From positions 1 through 34,993 of the forward strand of contig NZ_LWQS01000073.1 in assembly GCF_001650695.1 (NCBI RefSeq): 34,993 nt of DNA, written 5' to 3'. Below the pieces are notes generated by a model. That model was not told the DNA's origin. It saw only the letters and a list, made by a program, of their open reading frames with translations, and ran no database searches. Source of the stretch: Chloroflexus islandicus. Its GTDB lineage: Bacteria; Chloroflexota; Chloroflexia; Chloroflexales; Chloroflexaceae. The translations under genes were made by a program, and so were the position numbers. Of this stretch, positions 15,239 to 23,700 are shown one piece after another (positions within the stretch are counted from its first letter, which is position 1; every line of letters starts with the position of its first letter).

Positions 15239-16160
15239 TCGTCCACTGCCGGTAGCCGACCGTCCACAGCGCCACATTCAGGCTAGCCAACACCCCGCCC
15301 AGAATGATCGCAAAGATCACGTTAAACAACACGGTGATGATGACCCACGCGCCGAAACTCGTCACCGGATTGGCGCCGGTTGCAAACAACAACACCCCCC
15401 CAATCGCCCCCACCGGCAAGCTATAGACCAGCCCGATCCCGAATGTCACCAACCAAACCACAACTGCCTGCCCCACATTGCGCCGCAAGACCTGCCAGCC
15501 GCGCTTGATGCTAGCCACCGGCCCTTGCCCCTCCAGCACGCACGCCCGCGCCGCCAGCGGGCGGAAGACGGCAAGGAAGAGGCCCCATAGCAAGATCGGA
15601 ATGGAAAGACAAATGATCAACCCTGCTATTGTCACGACCGCGCCGGCGAGCATCGAAGCTGACGGCCCGTCGTTCGCCATTGTTAAGACACTGGCAACCA
15701 GCGCTCCAAACGCCACCAGAATGCCAATCCCTACCACCAGACCCGGCAGCGCCAGTAGCAAATCCATCAGCGCCAACGGTACCATCCGGCTGACTCCAGC
15801 CGCAAAGCTGTTGCTCAGATCAAACTGCCCGCGCTGATCGAGCAGATCGGTCTGCACGATCGCCGCCCCTTCCACAATGCTCCCTACAAACAGCATCACC
15901 AGCCAACCCACCAGTAACCCTAGCCCTAACGACAACACCCAGCCGGTCGCCGCCTCCGGGGTTAAGTCTTCCGGGATAAAGGCCAGCAGAATCCGGCTCA
16001 CAGCTTCATCAGGCGGCTGGCTCGGATCGCTCACACCAAAATTGATCGTCACGCCATATCCGCCTCGCCCCACCAGCGCCAACAAAATCCCCAAACCCCA
16101 CAGCACTTTGTACCGCCACCAAACCGTAAACCCCCGCTTGAGCAGCGCGCCGATCTCCAT
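15189..16160 (-). CDS. Polytopic membrane protein, function unknown
   Basis: A 323-residue protein with roughly six hydrophobic segments and few charged residues between them. I do not recognise a catalytic motif; its helix pattern and RACVLEGQGPVASIKRGW resemble membrane domains of the glycerophosphodiesterase-associated or DUF975-like type. ATG 16160 is used because GAGGTC lies just upstream; a longer frame to 16217 would overlap the ABC gene. It starts 16 nt after the stop of the exporter at 16177-18048, so the two form an operon and it may be an accessory permease. The last 50 bp lie in a repeat that recurs twice upstream (see repeats). Confidence 0.7.
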   Translation of the reverse strand: MEIGALLKRGFTVWWRYKVLWGLGILLALVGRGGYGVTINFGVSDPSQPPDEAVSRILLAFIPEDLTPEAATGWVLSLGLGLLVGWLVMLFVGSIVEGAAIVQTDLLDQRGQFDLSNSFAAGVSRMVPLALMDLLLALPGLVVGIGILVAFGALVASVLTMANDGPSASMLAGAVVTIAGLIICLSIPILLWGLFLAVFRPLAARACVLEGQGPVASIKRGWQVLRRNVGQAVVVWLVTFGIGLVYSLPVGAIGGVLLFATGANPVTSFGAWVIITVLFNVIFAIILGGVLASLNVALWTVGYRQWTMAAPAMQQVYAPVRGM

Positions 16161-16176
16161 GATGACCTCTCTTGCT

Positions 16177-18048
16177 TCAACGATAGCCTTCGGCCTGCAT
16201 ATTGAACAAACGGGCATACATCCCGCCGCGGGCTAACAACTCCTCATGCGTCCCCATCTCGGTGATCCGGCCATGTTCGAGCACCACAATCCGGTCGGCC
16301 ATCCGCACGGTCGAGAAGCGGTGGCTGATCAGCACCGCAATCCGCCCCGCAGTCAAATCCCGAAACCGCTGAAAAATTTCGTATTCGCGTTCAGCATCGA
16401 GCGCCGCCGTCGGTTCGTCCAGCACCAACACTTCGCTCTCGCGCATAAACGCGCGTCCGAGTGCGATCTTCTGCCATTGCCCGCCCGACAGCTCGGCCCC
16501 GTTCTCAAACCAACGCCCCAGCATCGTATCGTAGCCGTGCGGCAGTTGCGCCAACACCTCATCGGCCCCTCCCCGCACCGCCGCCGAGCGAATGCGCGGT
16601 TCGTTCGCCAGTTCGTCGATCTGGCCAAACCCGATATTCTCCCGCGCCGTGGTCTGATAACGGACAAAATCCTGAAAGATGACCCCAATCCGTTGCCGCA
16701 GCTCATCGATATTGTAATCGCGCAGATCAACCCCGTCGAGTAGAATCTGGCCTTCGGTCGGATCGTACAACCGGGTCAGCAGCTTGATCAACGTTGTCTT
16801 GCCGGCCCCGTTCGCCCCCACCAGCGCGATCTTTTCGCCCGGCCCGATCCGCAGGTTGATGTCGCGCAAGGCCCATTCTTCCCGATCAGGGTAACGAAAG
16901 CTGACATTGCGAAACTCGATCCCCTGCCGGATCGGGCGCGGCACCGGTAGGTTGCGCCCATGGCGCATGCGCGGCTCGATCGCCAAAAAGTCAAACAAGT
17001 TGGTCAAGAACAACCCGCCCTCATAAAGCTGGGCCAGATTGCCAAACAGCGTCTGCACCACCGATTGGCTCTGACGAAAGAGCGTCAGGTAGAACGTCAT
17101 TCCGCCGATCGTGATCACCCCGGCCACCGTCTGCCAGATGATCCAGCCATAAGCGGCGTAATAGCCGGCGCTCGCCACGATTCCCCACAAGGTGCTGATC
17201 AGCGAACGCCGCCGGGCCAGCGCCTCATCTTCGTGGAAGAAGCGGTGAAATTGCTCTTGATGGCGCTCGATCAGCGGCTCGCCCAGCGCAAACAGTTTTA
17301 CCTCTTTGACGGCGGTATCCACCGTCAGCAGATGCTCAAGGTATTGCATACGGCGAAACTCCGGCGCCCGCCACGTCAACAGCCGGAACCGCAGCCGGCT
17401 GAAGTGGGTTTGGGCCAGAAACGCCGGAATAGTTGCGCCAAACAGCAGCAGCGCAATCAGCGGGCTCAACCAGAGCAGGCTGGCCGCAAACGAGAGCAAG
17501 GTCAGTACTTGTTGGATGGCGCTAAACACGGTGTTGACCATCGCCATCGCCCGCCAATTCGTTTCCCGCCGCGCGTTTTGCAATTTGTCGTAGTATTGCG
17601 CATCCTCGAAGTAGTGCAGGTCGAGCAGCAGCGCCTTGCGCATGATCATCAGATTAACCATATTGCTCAGGCGGGCATGCAAGATATGCTCGCTCAGCGA
17701 CCGGCCCTGCGCCAACACCGCCCCCAGCGTGATCAAGCCAAACTCGCTCAGCAGCCACGGCAACGTCTGTTGCAGACCAACCAGCGCATCCACCCCGCCC
17801 TGCACCGCCGCCACTACCGTATCCACGATCAGCTTGCCAACATACGCCTGTGCCAGCGGCAACCCCGCCGCCAGCAACGTAATCACCGCCATGAGCACCG
17901 TATGCCCGCGGTCGGCCTGCCACACCAGCCGGAACGCCGCCGGCACATTGCGCAACGCTCGCCGCGTCTCAACCACCCACTGCCGCAGCGTCTGCGGGCG
18001 CGACGGCGACGGGATCGGGCGCGGACGACCGCGCGGAGGTTCTGCCAT
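16177..18048 (-). CDS. ABC exporter, fused permease and ATPase
   Basis: A 623-residue half-transporter of the MsbA/LmrA type that would work as a homodimer or with a partner. A Pro/Arg-rich N terminus (1-30) precedes a six-helix membrane domain (about 50-345). The ATPase domain follows: Walker A GANGAGKTT near residue 410, Q-loop VIFQDF, signature LSGGQWQKIALGRAF, Walker B VLVLDEPTAALD and H-loop ISHRFSTVR. All residues needed for hydrolysis are present. Substrate is not predictable. ATG 18048 has GAGG and GGGA upstream. The membrane protein at 15189-16160 follows in the same operon, and an imperfect dyad at 18096-18134 lies in the upstream region. Confidence 0.9.
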   Translation of the reverse strand: MAEPPRGRPRPIPSPSRPQTLRQWVVETRRALRNVPAAFRLVWQADRGHTVLMAVITLLAAGLPLAQAYVGKLIVDTVVAAVQGGVDALVGLQQTLPWLLSEFGLITLGAVLAQGRSLSEHILHARLSNMVNLMIMRKALLLDLHYFEDAQYYDKLQNARRETNWRAMAMVNTVFSAIQQVLTLLSFAASLLWLSPLIALLLFGATIPAFLAQTHFSRLRFRLLTWRAPEFRRMQYLEHLLTVDTAVKEVKLFALGEPLIERHQEQFHRFFHEDEALARRRSLISTLWGIVASAGYYAAYGWIIWQTVAGVITIGGMTFYLTLFRQSQSVVQTLFGNLAQLYEGGLFLTNLFDFLAIEPRMRHGRNLPVPRPIRQGIEFRNVSFRYPDREEWALRDINLRIGPGEKIALVGANGAGKTTLIKLLTRLYDPTEGQILLDGVDLRDYNIDELRQRIGVIFQDFVRYQTTARENIGFGQIDELANEPRIRSAAVRGGADEVLAQLPHGYDTMLGRWFENGAELSGGQWQKIALGRAFMRESEVLVLDEPTAALDAEREYEIFQRFRDLTAGRIAVLISHRFSTVRMADRIVVLEHGRITEMGTHEELLARGGMYARLFNMQAEGYR

Positions 18049-18095
18049 ATCCCATCCTCACTCTGCCCTACCGGAACGTGGTAGCATGATACGCG

Positions 18096-18134
18096 ATCAG
18101 ACGCGCAACTTTTCGTGCAGGTTGCACGTCTGAT
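18096..18134. promoter_or_regulatory. 14-bp imperfect dyad upstream of the ABC exporter
   Basis: atcagacgcgcaac (18096-18109) and gttgcacgtctgat (18121-18134) are reverse complements except at one position, with an 11-nt centre. It lies 48 bp upstream of ATG 18048 (minus strand), just behind a possible -10 TATCAT (18086-18091). A repressor operator or an RNA hairpin are both possible. Confidence 0.45.
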
Positions 18135-18239
18135 GGGGAAAAGGAGCACATTGCTACCGGGGCAACGCATGCCATCCTCCCCGGCGCAAGAGTATCGAAC
18201 GCGGTTGTTCCGCAATCCATCCGCCACCGGAGTATTGCT

Positions 18240-18836
18240 ATGGAGACAATCATTGCACTGGCGAGCTCGCTTGGTCTGGCCACCGCCACCGGCCTCAACG
18301 CCTATCTCCCCTTGTTAACCGTCAGTGTCCTCTCCCGGCTGGGCCTCATCCAACTCAGCGAACCATTCGACCTGCTTGCCCACCCAATTGTGATGATCGT
18401 GCTGGCGGCGCTGGCCATCATCGACTTCATTGGCGACAAAGTACCGGCGGTTGACAGCGTTCTCCACATTATCGGGCTAGTGATCAGCCCCATCGCTGGC
18501 GCGATCGTCGCCCTCGCCGCCGCCCAAGATGTCGTCGCCATCCACCCGGCAGTCGTCGCCATCGCCGCCATCATCGCCGCCGCTGGCACTCAAAGCGCCC
18601 GCGCCAGCATCCGGCCCGCCGTCACCGCAGCCACCGGCGGCACCGCCAACTCCTTCCTCAGCTTCCTCGAAGACGCGCTCTCATTCGTGCTCAGTCTGCT
18701 CGCCGTCTTCCTGCCCATCCTTGCCCTCATCATCACCCTCGTCCTCGCCTTCGTCGCCTACCGCTTCATCCGCGGCGCCGTGCGCGTCTGGCGCGAAGCC
18801 AACCTCCGCCGGAACGGCGTCTCCCGCGCGCCGTGA
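18240..18836 (+). CDS. DUF4126 membrane protein
   Basis: A 198-residue hydrophobic protein matching the DUF4126 pattern: ATGLNAYLPLL near the N terminus, FIGDKVPAVDSVLH around 63-76, an Ala/Val-rich pair of helices, then SFLEDALSFVLS and a long helix ending in a basic tail. About five membrane segments are visible. Function is unknown for the family. ATG 18240 has GGAG 8 nt upstream. It diverges from the ABC exporter. Its final 111 bp are duplicated at 18892-19002, beyond an intervening palindrome. Confidence 0.82.
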   Translation: METIIALASSLGLATATGLNAYLPLLTVSVLSRLGLIQLSEPFDLLAHPIVMIVLAALAIIDFIGDKVPAVDSVLHIIGLVISPIAGAIVALAAAQDVVAIHPAVVAIAAIIAAAGTQSARASIRPAVTAATGGTANSFLSFLEDALSFVLSLLAVFLPILALIITLVLAFVAYRFIRGAVRVWREANLRRNGVSRAP

Positions 18837-18848
18837 GGCGTCTCATAT

Positions 18849-18881
18849 ATGGAGTGCGGCAGTCAAACTGCCGCACTCCAT
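18849..18881. repeat. Perfect 15-bp palindrome
   Basis: atggagtgcggcagt (18849-18863) and actgccgcactccat (18867-18881) are exact reverse complements with a 3-nt loop. A related word, gagtgcggcagtttgaccgccgca, occurs near 778-801, so it is a dispersed element. It separates the two copies of the DUF4126 3' end and could act as a terminator stem. Confidence 0.75.
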
Positions 18882-18891
18882 GCCAGACAAG

Positions 18892-19002
18892 CATCATCAC
18901 TCTCGTCCTCGCCTTCGTCGCCTACCGCTTCATCCGCGGCGCCGTGCGCGTCTGGCGCGAAGCCAACCTCCGCCGGAACGGCGTCTCCCGCGCGCCGTGA
19001 GG
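18892..19002 (+). pseudogene. Duplicated 3'-end fragment of the DUF4126 gene
   Basis: This 111-bp block matches 18728-18838 at a constant offset of 164 bp with a single substitution (c to t at 18901). It carries the last 36 codons and the stop of the DUF4126 gene but no start, so it is a remnant. Confidence 0.85.
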
Positions 19003-19033
19003 GGCTGTTCAAAGGAGACGTTTTGCGTAGCAT

Positions 19034-19062
19034 GTGAAATGCAGAGTAAAAAACGCTATAAT
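19034..19062 (+). promoter_or_regulatory. Promoter of the DUF433/DUF5615 pair
   Basis: gtgaaa (19034-19039, 4 of 6 matches to TTGACA), a 17-nt spacer and a consensus TATAAT (19057-19062). Transcription would begin near 19069, which excludes the upstream GTG at 19034 as the gene's start and supports ATG 19088 or 19097. Confidence 0.65.
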
Positions 19063-19087
19063 AAGCGCAACCATTCTGCCACCAGCA

Positions 19088-19333
19088 ATGAAACGTATGG
19101 ACAAACCATTGATCGTCTCACATCCCAATATCATGATGGGGAAACCTGTCGTCACCGGCACCCGCATCACCGTCGAACTCATCTTAGAGAAATTGGCTGC
19201 CGGCGAAACGATCGATCAAATCCTCGCCGCTCATCCTAGGCTGAGCCGTGAGGCGATATTCGCCGCTCTCGCCTTTGCCCGCGATGCCCTTCGCGCCGGC
19301 GTGATCTATCCCTTGGCCGAGGATGCCGCATGA
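19088..19333 (+). CDS. DUF433 antitoxin-like protein
   Basis: An 81-residue protein of the DUF433 type, which carries a small helix-turn-helix and is usually the antitoxin partner of a DUF5615 PIN-like toxin. GKPVVTGTRITVELILEKLA, AGETIDQILAAHPRLSREAI and the closing ALAFARDAL segment are the family core. ATG 19088 or ATG 19097 could be the start; neither has a strong ribosome site and the mRNA leader is very short. The stop overlaps the toxin start in an ATGA junction. The protein itself looks intact. Confidence 0.83.
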   Translation: MKRMDKPLIVSHPNIMMGKPVVTGTRITVELILEKLAAGETIDQILAAHPRLSREAIFAALAFARDALRAGVIYPLAEDAA

Positions 19334-19686
19334 ATCTCGTGGCTGATGAAAGCATCGATCGAGCTATTGTGGAACGTCTGCGGCAAGATGGTCATCAGGT
19401 CTAGTACATCGCAGAGATGGAGCCGGGAATTACGGATGATGAAGTCCTTGCGATTGCCAACCGTGTGCAGGCGATCCTGATTACCGCTGATCGCGATTTC
19501 GGCGAGATTGTCTTTCGGCGCCGGCTCCACACGCACGGCATCATCCTACTGCGATTAGCCGGCTTATCACCGGAACGCAAAGCCGATCTGGTCGCTTCAG
19601 CGATCGTCCAACACGAAACAGAGCTACGCCAAGCGTTTGCAGTGATAACACCGGCAATATTACGAATTCGGATAACTGATCAGTAG
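19330..19686 (+). pseudogene. DUF5615 PIN-like toxin interrupted by an amber codon
   Basis: From ATG 19330 the frame reads MNLVADESIDRAIVERLRQD and continues to codon 24, then hits TAG at 19402-19404, then continues with no shift as YIAEMEPGITDDEVLAIAN and LITADRDFGEIVF to the stop at 19684-19686. Family members have a hydrophobic residue at this point (HEV-L/V-Y), so one base change from TTG would explain the stop. The conserved acidic residues of the PIN-like fold lie on both sides, so neither fragment should be active. An internal ATG (19417) could give an 89-residue C-terminal part. Loss of toxin with a retained antitoxin is a common decay route. Confidence 0.78.
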
Positions 19687-19691
19687 CGAAG

Positions 19692-20057
19692 ATGAAACGA
19701 ACCCAATCCACTATGCCAACCCCGCAACCGCTCACCGATCTACGCAAGCGCGTCCCGGAAGCCAAAAAACTGATTGCCGATCTGCTCACCGGCCTGCTCG
19801 GCCCGGTTGAACTCGACTACGACTTCTACCGTGAATGGAACGGCTGCTGGAAAGTGCGCGTCACCGTGCGCGGCAAAACCGCCGGCACACTCGATTTCAC
19901 CCTGCTCAGCACTCCCTCAGGCGGGATGCTGGCAATGCCGCGCCCCCTGCCCGAACGTTGGCGCACCCAAACCGGCATCACCGCCAACGACGGCACCGTT
20001 TGGACACTGGACGACGCCGGGAATTTGATCCCGTTTACCGGTTCGCATCCATCGTAA
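19692..20057 (+). CDS. Hypothetical protein
   Basis: A 121-residue soluble protein that I do not recognise. It begins with a helical segment (LTDLRKRVPEAKKLIADLL), then ELDYDFYREWNGCWKVRVTV and further alternating strands, suggesting a small alpha/beta fold. There is no signal peptide or membrane helix. ATG 19692 lies 5 nt after the toxin remnant; ATG 19713 is an alternative and neither has a clear ribosome site. GC content and codon use match the left part of the window. Confidence 0.6.
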   Translation: MKRTQSTMPTPQPLTDLRKRVPEAKKLIADLLTGLLGPVELDYDFYREWNGCWKVRVTVRGKTAGTLDFTLLSTPSGGMLAMPRPLPERWRTQTGITANDGTVWTLDDAGNLIPFTGSHPS

Positions 20058-20106
20058 AGACGCACGGCTGTGCGTCTCCATAATCACGGAGGCGCACGGC
20101 CGTGCG
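20058..20106. repeat. Two 'acgcacggc-gtgcgt' palindromes
   Basis: agacgcac/gtgcgtct (20058-20077, 8-bp stem) and the perfect palindrome cgcacggccgtgcg (20093-20106) are two copies of one element in the gap before the methyltransferase. A frame through the second copy runs into the methyltransferase and would add an artificial N terminus. Confidence 0.75.
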
Positions 20107-20140
20107 TCTCTACGGTCGCCACGGTATCACGAAATGGAAT

Positions 20141-20755
20141 ATGCCTGACCCGCAAACCATTCGCGCCTACGACGAACTGGCCCGCCAACAGGCCGCCTTC
20201 CAGCGCAACCAGCGCCCGGAATCGATCTACCGCCTGATCACGGCCTTCTTCCACCATGGCCGGCCCACCGCCGACATCGGCAGCGGCAGCGGGCGCGACG
20301 TGGCATGGCTCGAACAGCACGGCTACCCCACCATCGGCTTTGAACCATCGCTGGGCATGATCAACGAAGCCCGCGCCGCCTACGCCGGCATCAACGTCCA
20401 ACCCGCCGCCCTCCCCGACCTTGCCGGCGTCGCCGACGCCAGCTTCGACAACGTCCTCTGCGTTGCCGTGCTCATGCACCTGCCCGCCGCCGAACTCATC
20501 GGCGCCGCCGTCAACCTCGCCCGTATCCTCCGCCCCGGCGGACGCTTCATCGTCTCGTACCGCACCCCACCCCCCGACGGCGAACGCGCCCCCGATGGCC
20601 GCCTCTACACCACCATCCCGCCCGCCCGCCTCACCCTCCTGCTCGAATCGGTCGGCATGCGCGTGCTGCTGGTGGAAGAGGTGCCTGATCCTAGCCGGCC
20701 CGGCATCCAATGGATCAATGTGGTGGGGGAAAGGGGTTTAACGGTACGTGTCTAA
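20141..20755 (+). CDS. Class I SAM-dependent methyltransferase
   Basis: A 204-residue cytoplasmic methyltransferase of the small-molecule (methyltransf_11/25-like) type. Motif I is ADIGSGSGRDVAWL (about 44-57), followed by the acidic GFEPS (about 66-70), DLAGVADASFDNVLCVAVLMHL and the RPGGRFIVSY strand typical of motif III. The acceptor is unknown. Start ATG 20141 is chosen because upstream sequence belongs to a palindromic repeat. The 3' end overlaps the convergent sspH gene by 18 nt. It belongs by composition to the GC-rich left half, so I do not count it as part of the defence operon. Confidence 0.82.
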   Translation: MPDPQTIRAYDELARQQAAFQRNQRPESIYRLITAFFHHGRPTADIGSGSGRDVAWLEQHGYPTIGFEPSLGMINEARAAYAGINVQPAALPDLAGVADASFDNVLCVAVLMHLPAAELIGAAVNLARILRPGGRFIVSYRTPPPDGERAPDGRLYTTIPPARLTLLLESVGMRVLLVEEVPDPSRPGIQWINVVGERGLTVRV

Positions 20756-23700
20756 CAACCGCATTAACTCCTCTTCATCCATAAACGGTGCCTGTAAGCG
20801 TAGAATCCGGCCATCTGGCCGGCGGAAGAGCATATCGCCTTGACCGAGAAGATGTTCGGCGCCGGTCGTGTCTAGTACTACTCGCGAATTTACGTGAGAG
20901 GCTACGCGCAACGCTACCCGAGCATCTAAATTGGCTTTGATAATCGGGGTAATGACCTCAGCGCTCGGATGCTGGGTAGCCAAAATGATATGAATGCCAA
21001 CCGCACGCGCGGCTGCGGCTAGCTCACCTAAGCTTTGCTCAAATGCCTCTCGCTCTTTTTTGCTCATGAGACTTGTTAATAGGCCATATTCATCGATCAA
21101 GGCGATAATCGGCGACAATGCCTCTTCGGGATACCGTTGATTAAACGCCTTAATATTCATACTCCGATGGGCCATAATCTTTTGCCGGCGCGGCATTTCG
21201 GTGCGCGCTAAGTCAAGCAATGCCTCCCGCGCCTCTTTGCGATCAACGATGACCTTACCCCCTCGCAAATAGGGCAGCTTATTGAATAAAGTAAAGTCTG
21301 TTTGTTTCGGATCGATGATCAGCAGCTCCAATGCTCCCTGACGGTAGACCGTTAACAGACTGAGCAACAGATTGCGTAAGAAGACTGACTTGCCCGACTT
21401 GGTAGCGCCAGCGACTAACAGATGAGGAAATTCCGCTAAATCTTCAATAATTGGTTGGCCATCCGGTGCGACCCCTATCACAATCGGCAGTTCCGCTGGC
21501 TTTGGCTGAGGTAATTGCTTAATGAATGGGTGTAAATAGATCGTTTCACGCTGTGGCCGCGGAACGTCTATACCGACAAAGTCCGTTTCCGGCACATTAT
21601 CGATATATGGTGGCGCAGGCAGTTTCAAATCGCGCGCCAAATCTTCGGCCATTGCTTGTACTCGTTTCAACTGTTGATTTGGCTTGAGTCGAAACTTGAA
21701 CCGCACAATACTTGGCCCTTGATCCGCATCATTGATATTGATGGAATAGAGTTGGACACCACGCTGGCGGAGGGCACGCTCGATATCGCGCGCTTTTTGT
21801 TCAAGCCATGCGGCCTCGACCGGTGGAATAGGGGCTGGCTGTTCCTCTTCGGATTGAACACTTGGACTGTCATGTTGATGTTCGGCAATGGCGTCTTGCG
21901 GTACCTGAGGTATGTCATAAGATGATGGGAGATCGATTTGTTCACCCGACGTGCTTGATATCGGCGGGGGCACTAGGGTATGAGAGGCGGGTACATGTTC
22001 GGTCAGACCCACCGCCTCCGCAGCGACATCGTGCGAATGTTTAACCGGATCAGGCGTCCAATCAAATATCTGTTGCGGATCGAGCGCACTCGTCTGCTGC
22101 ACAAGCTGATGCAGCGCCGTTATCAACTCATTGCGCCCATAGCGATGTTCAATCAGTGATGCCGCTGGGGCATCAGCAGCCGTCTCGGTAAATGGCCGAA
22201 TGTCTGGGCCATTGAAAATTCCTACTTGATCATCATAACAGAAAACATAACTAGCGCCACTGATGACGAAATCATACTCGCCACGATGGATCTGCTCAGC
22301 AACTGCCTCCCAAACCGCAAACTGCTCATCATTAAATTGGACATTGCCGGCAATAGCACGATAGAGTTGATCATACCAGAATGGCGCATCGAGATGGCGT
22401 CCGCCGGGGGCAAAGATACTAGCCAATCGGCTTACCCCGCTCCGCACTTGTAAACGCGCATCCTTTGCCTCTTGCTCGAATGCGGTTGCATTAACACATT
22501 TCGCTTCCACAAGCTGTAAATGAACCAGAGCCCGTTCACCCGATTTCTGCAATCCAATCAAGAGTAAATCAGGCATTTTGCCGCTTTGGAACCAATGCTT
22601 ATAGTCATCGAGCAAGATCCATACGCTAAGCGCCTGCGGATATTGGCGCTGAAACACCTGCTCAGCTTGAAACATTGCCACAACGAGACCGATCAACTCA
22701 TTGAGGAACAATCCCGGCCCGGCGGCCCGTAACACAATATCACCTGAAATCCGATTGGCCATCTCAGCTAAATGAGCTGCAATCTGTTGGCACTGGCTTC
22801 GCTTGATGCGCGGCAACATATTAGCTAGCCTATCACCAAGCCGTTTGACCACAATCTCTTGGGTACGACTAGCGGAAGAGACTGTCAAATGATGCAGCCG
22901 TTGTACGCCTAACCCTAACGCATAGCGAATGATTTGAACGCGATCGTGGCATGCTGCTTTGAGCAAGAAACGGTCGATGACTTGATCGTAGCACACCACC
23001 CAATTGAAGTGATGGTGCAACTGTTCGAGATTGGCTTGCCATGCATCGAGTGAGAGCACTTGCGCTAATTCCAGATCATCCGTTGCCTCCGGCATTTCAG
23101 CTCCCGGCTGCAGATTGCCGGCATACTGGCAGAGCAGGAAGAGACGCAATACATCCGGTTTATGATTCGGGACTAATTGCAACAACCGTTCTGTCTCACC
23201 CTCGCGGAATGGCTCTGGTCGCGTAGGGTAGAAGTCAATAGTTGTATTGCCCGCCTCCCGCTGGGTGCGCTCAATAAGTGTTGGTTTTAGCGGTTGATTT
23301 GACCGTTTGAACAGATCAACCAATACAACAACGTCTGACCTTTTCAATGATTGCAAGAGTTCATCAAGTGCGGACTCGCGCACCTCAACCACAATGCGCG
23401 GCAAATAGGCTGCTCCCTCTCGCTCTGTTCCTGACGGCTCGTCGGCGAGCCATTCATCAAGCCGCCGGTAGAGCGATCCGCCGTAAGTGGATGTATGCAC
23501 AATGAGATGCAAGCGCTCAGGATAATGCGTGGTTGTTTTCCGCGCACTTACTTGTTTGAGCAGCAACACCGGCAGCGCGCTGTTATGGCATTCGAGGAGT
23601 ACGATCGTAATGCCATCTCGCGCAAAGGGGTACGTTTCAATATAGTCTTGAATAATCCCAACCAGTGTTTCGACTGCCTGACTAGCCATCAGCTCTTGTT

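Noticed and set aside
16960-18084. 374-codon plus-strand frame opposite the ABC exporter
   Set aside because: It is the antisense shadow of the exporter; its Arg/Gln/His-rich composition reflects GC-rich codons on the coding strand.
20102-20140. N-terminal extension of the methyltransferase
   Set aside because: It is encoded by the tail of a palindromic repeat; ATG 20141 begins the conserved part.
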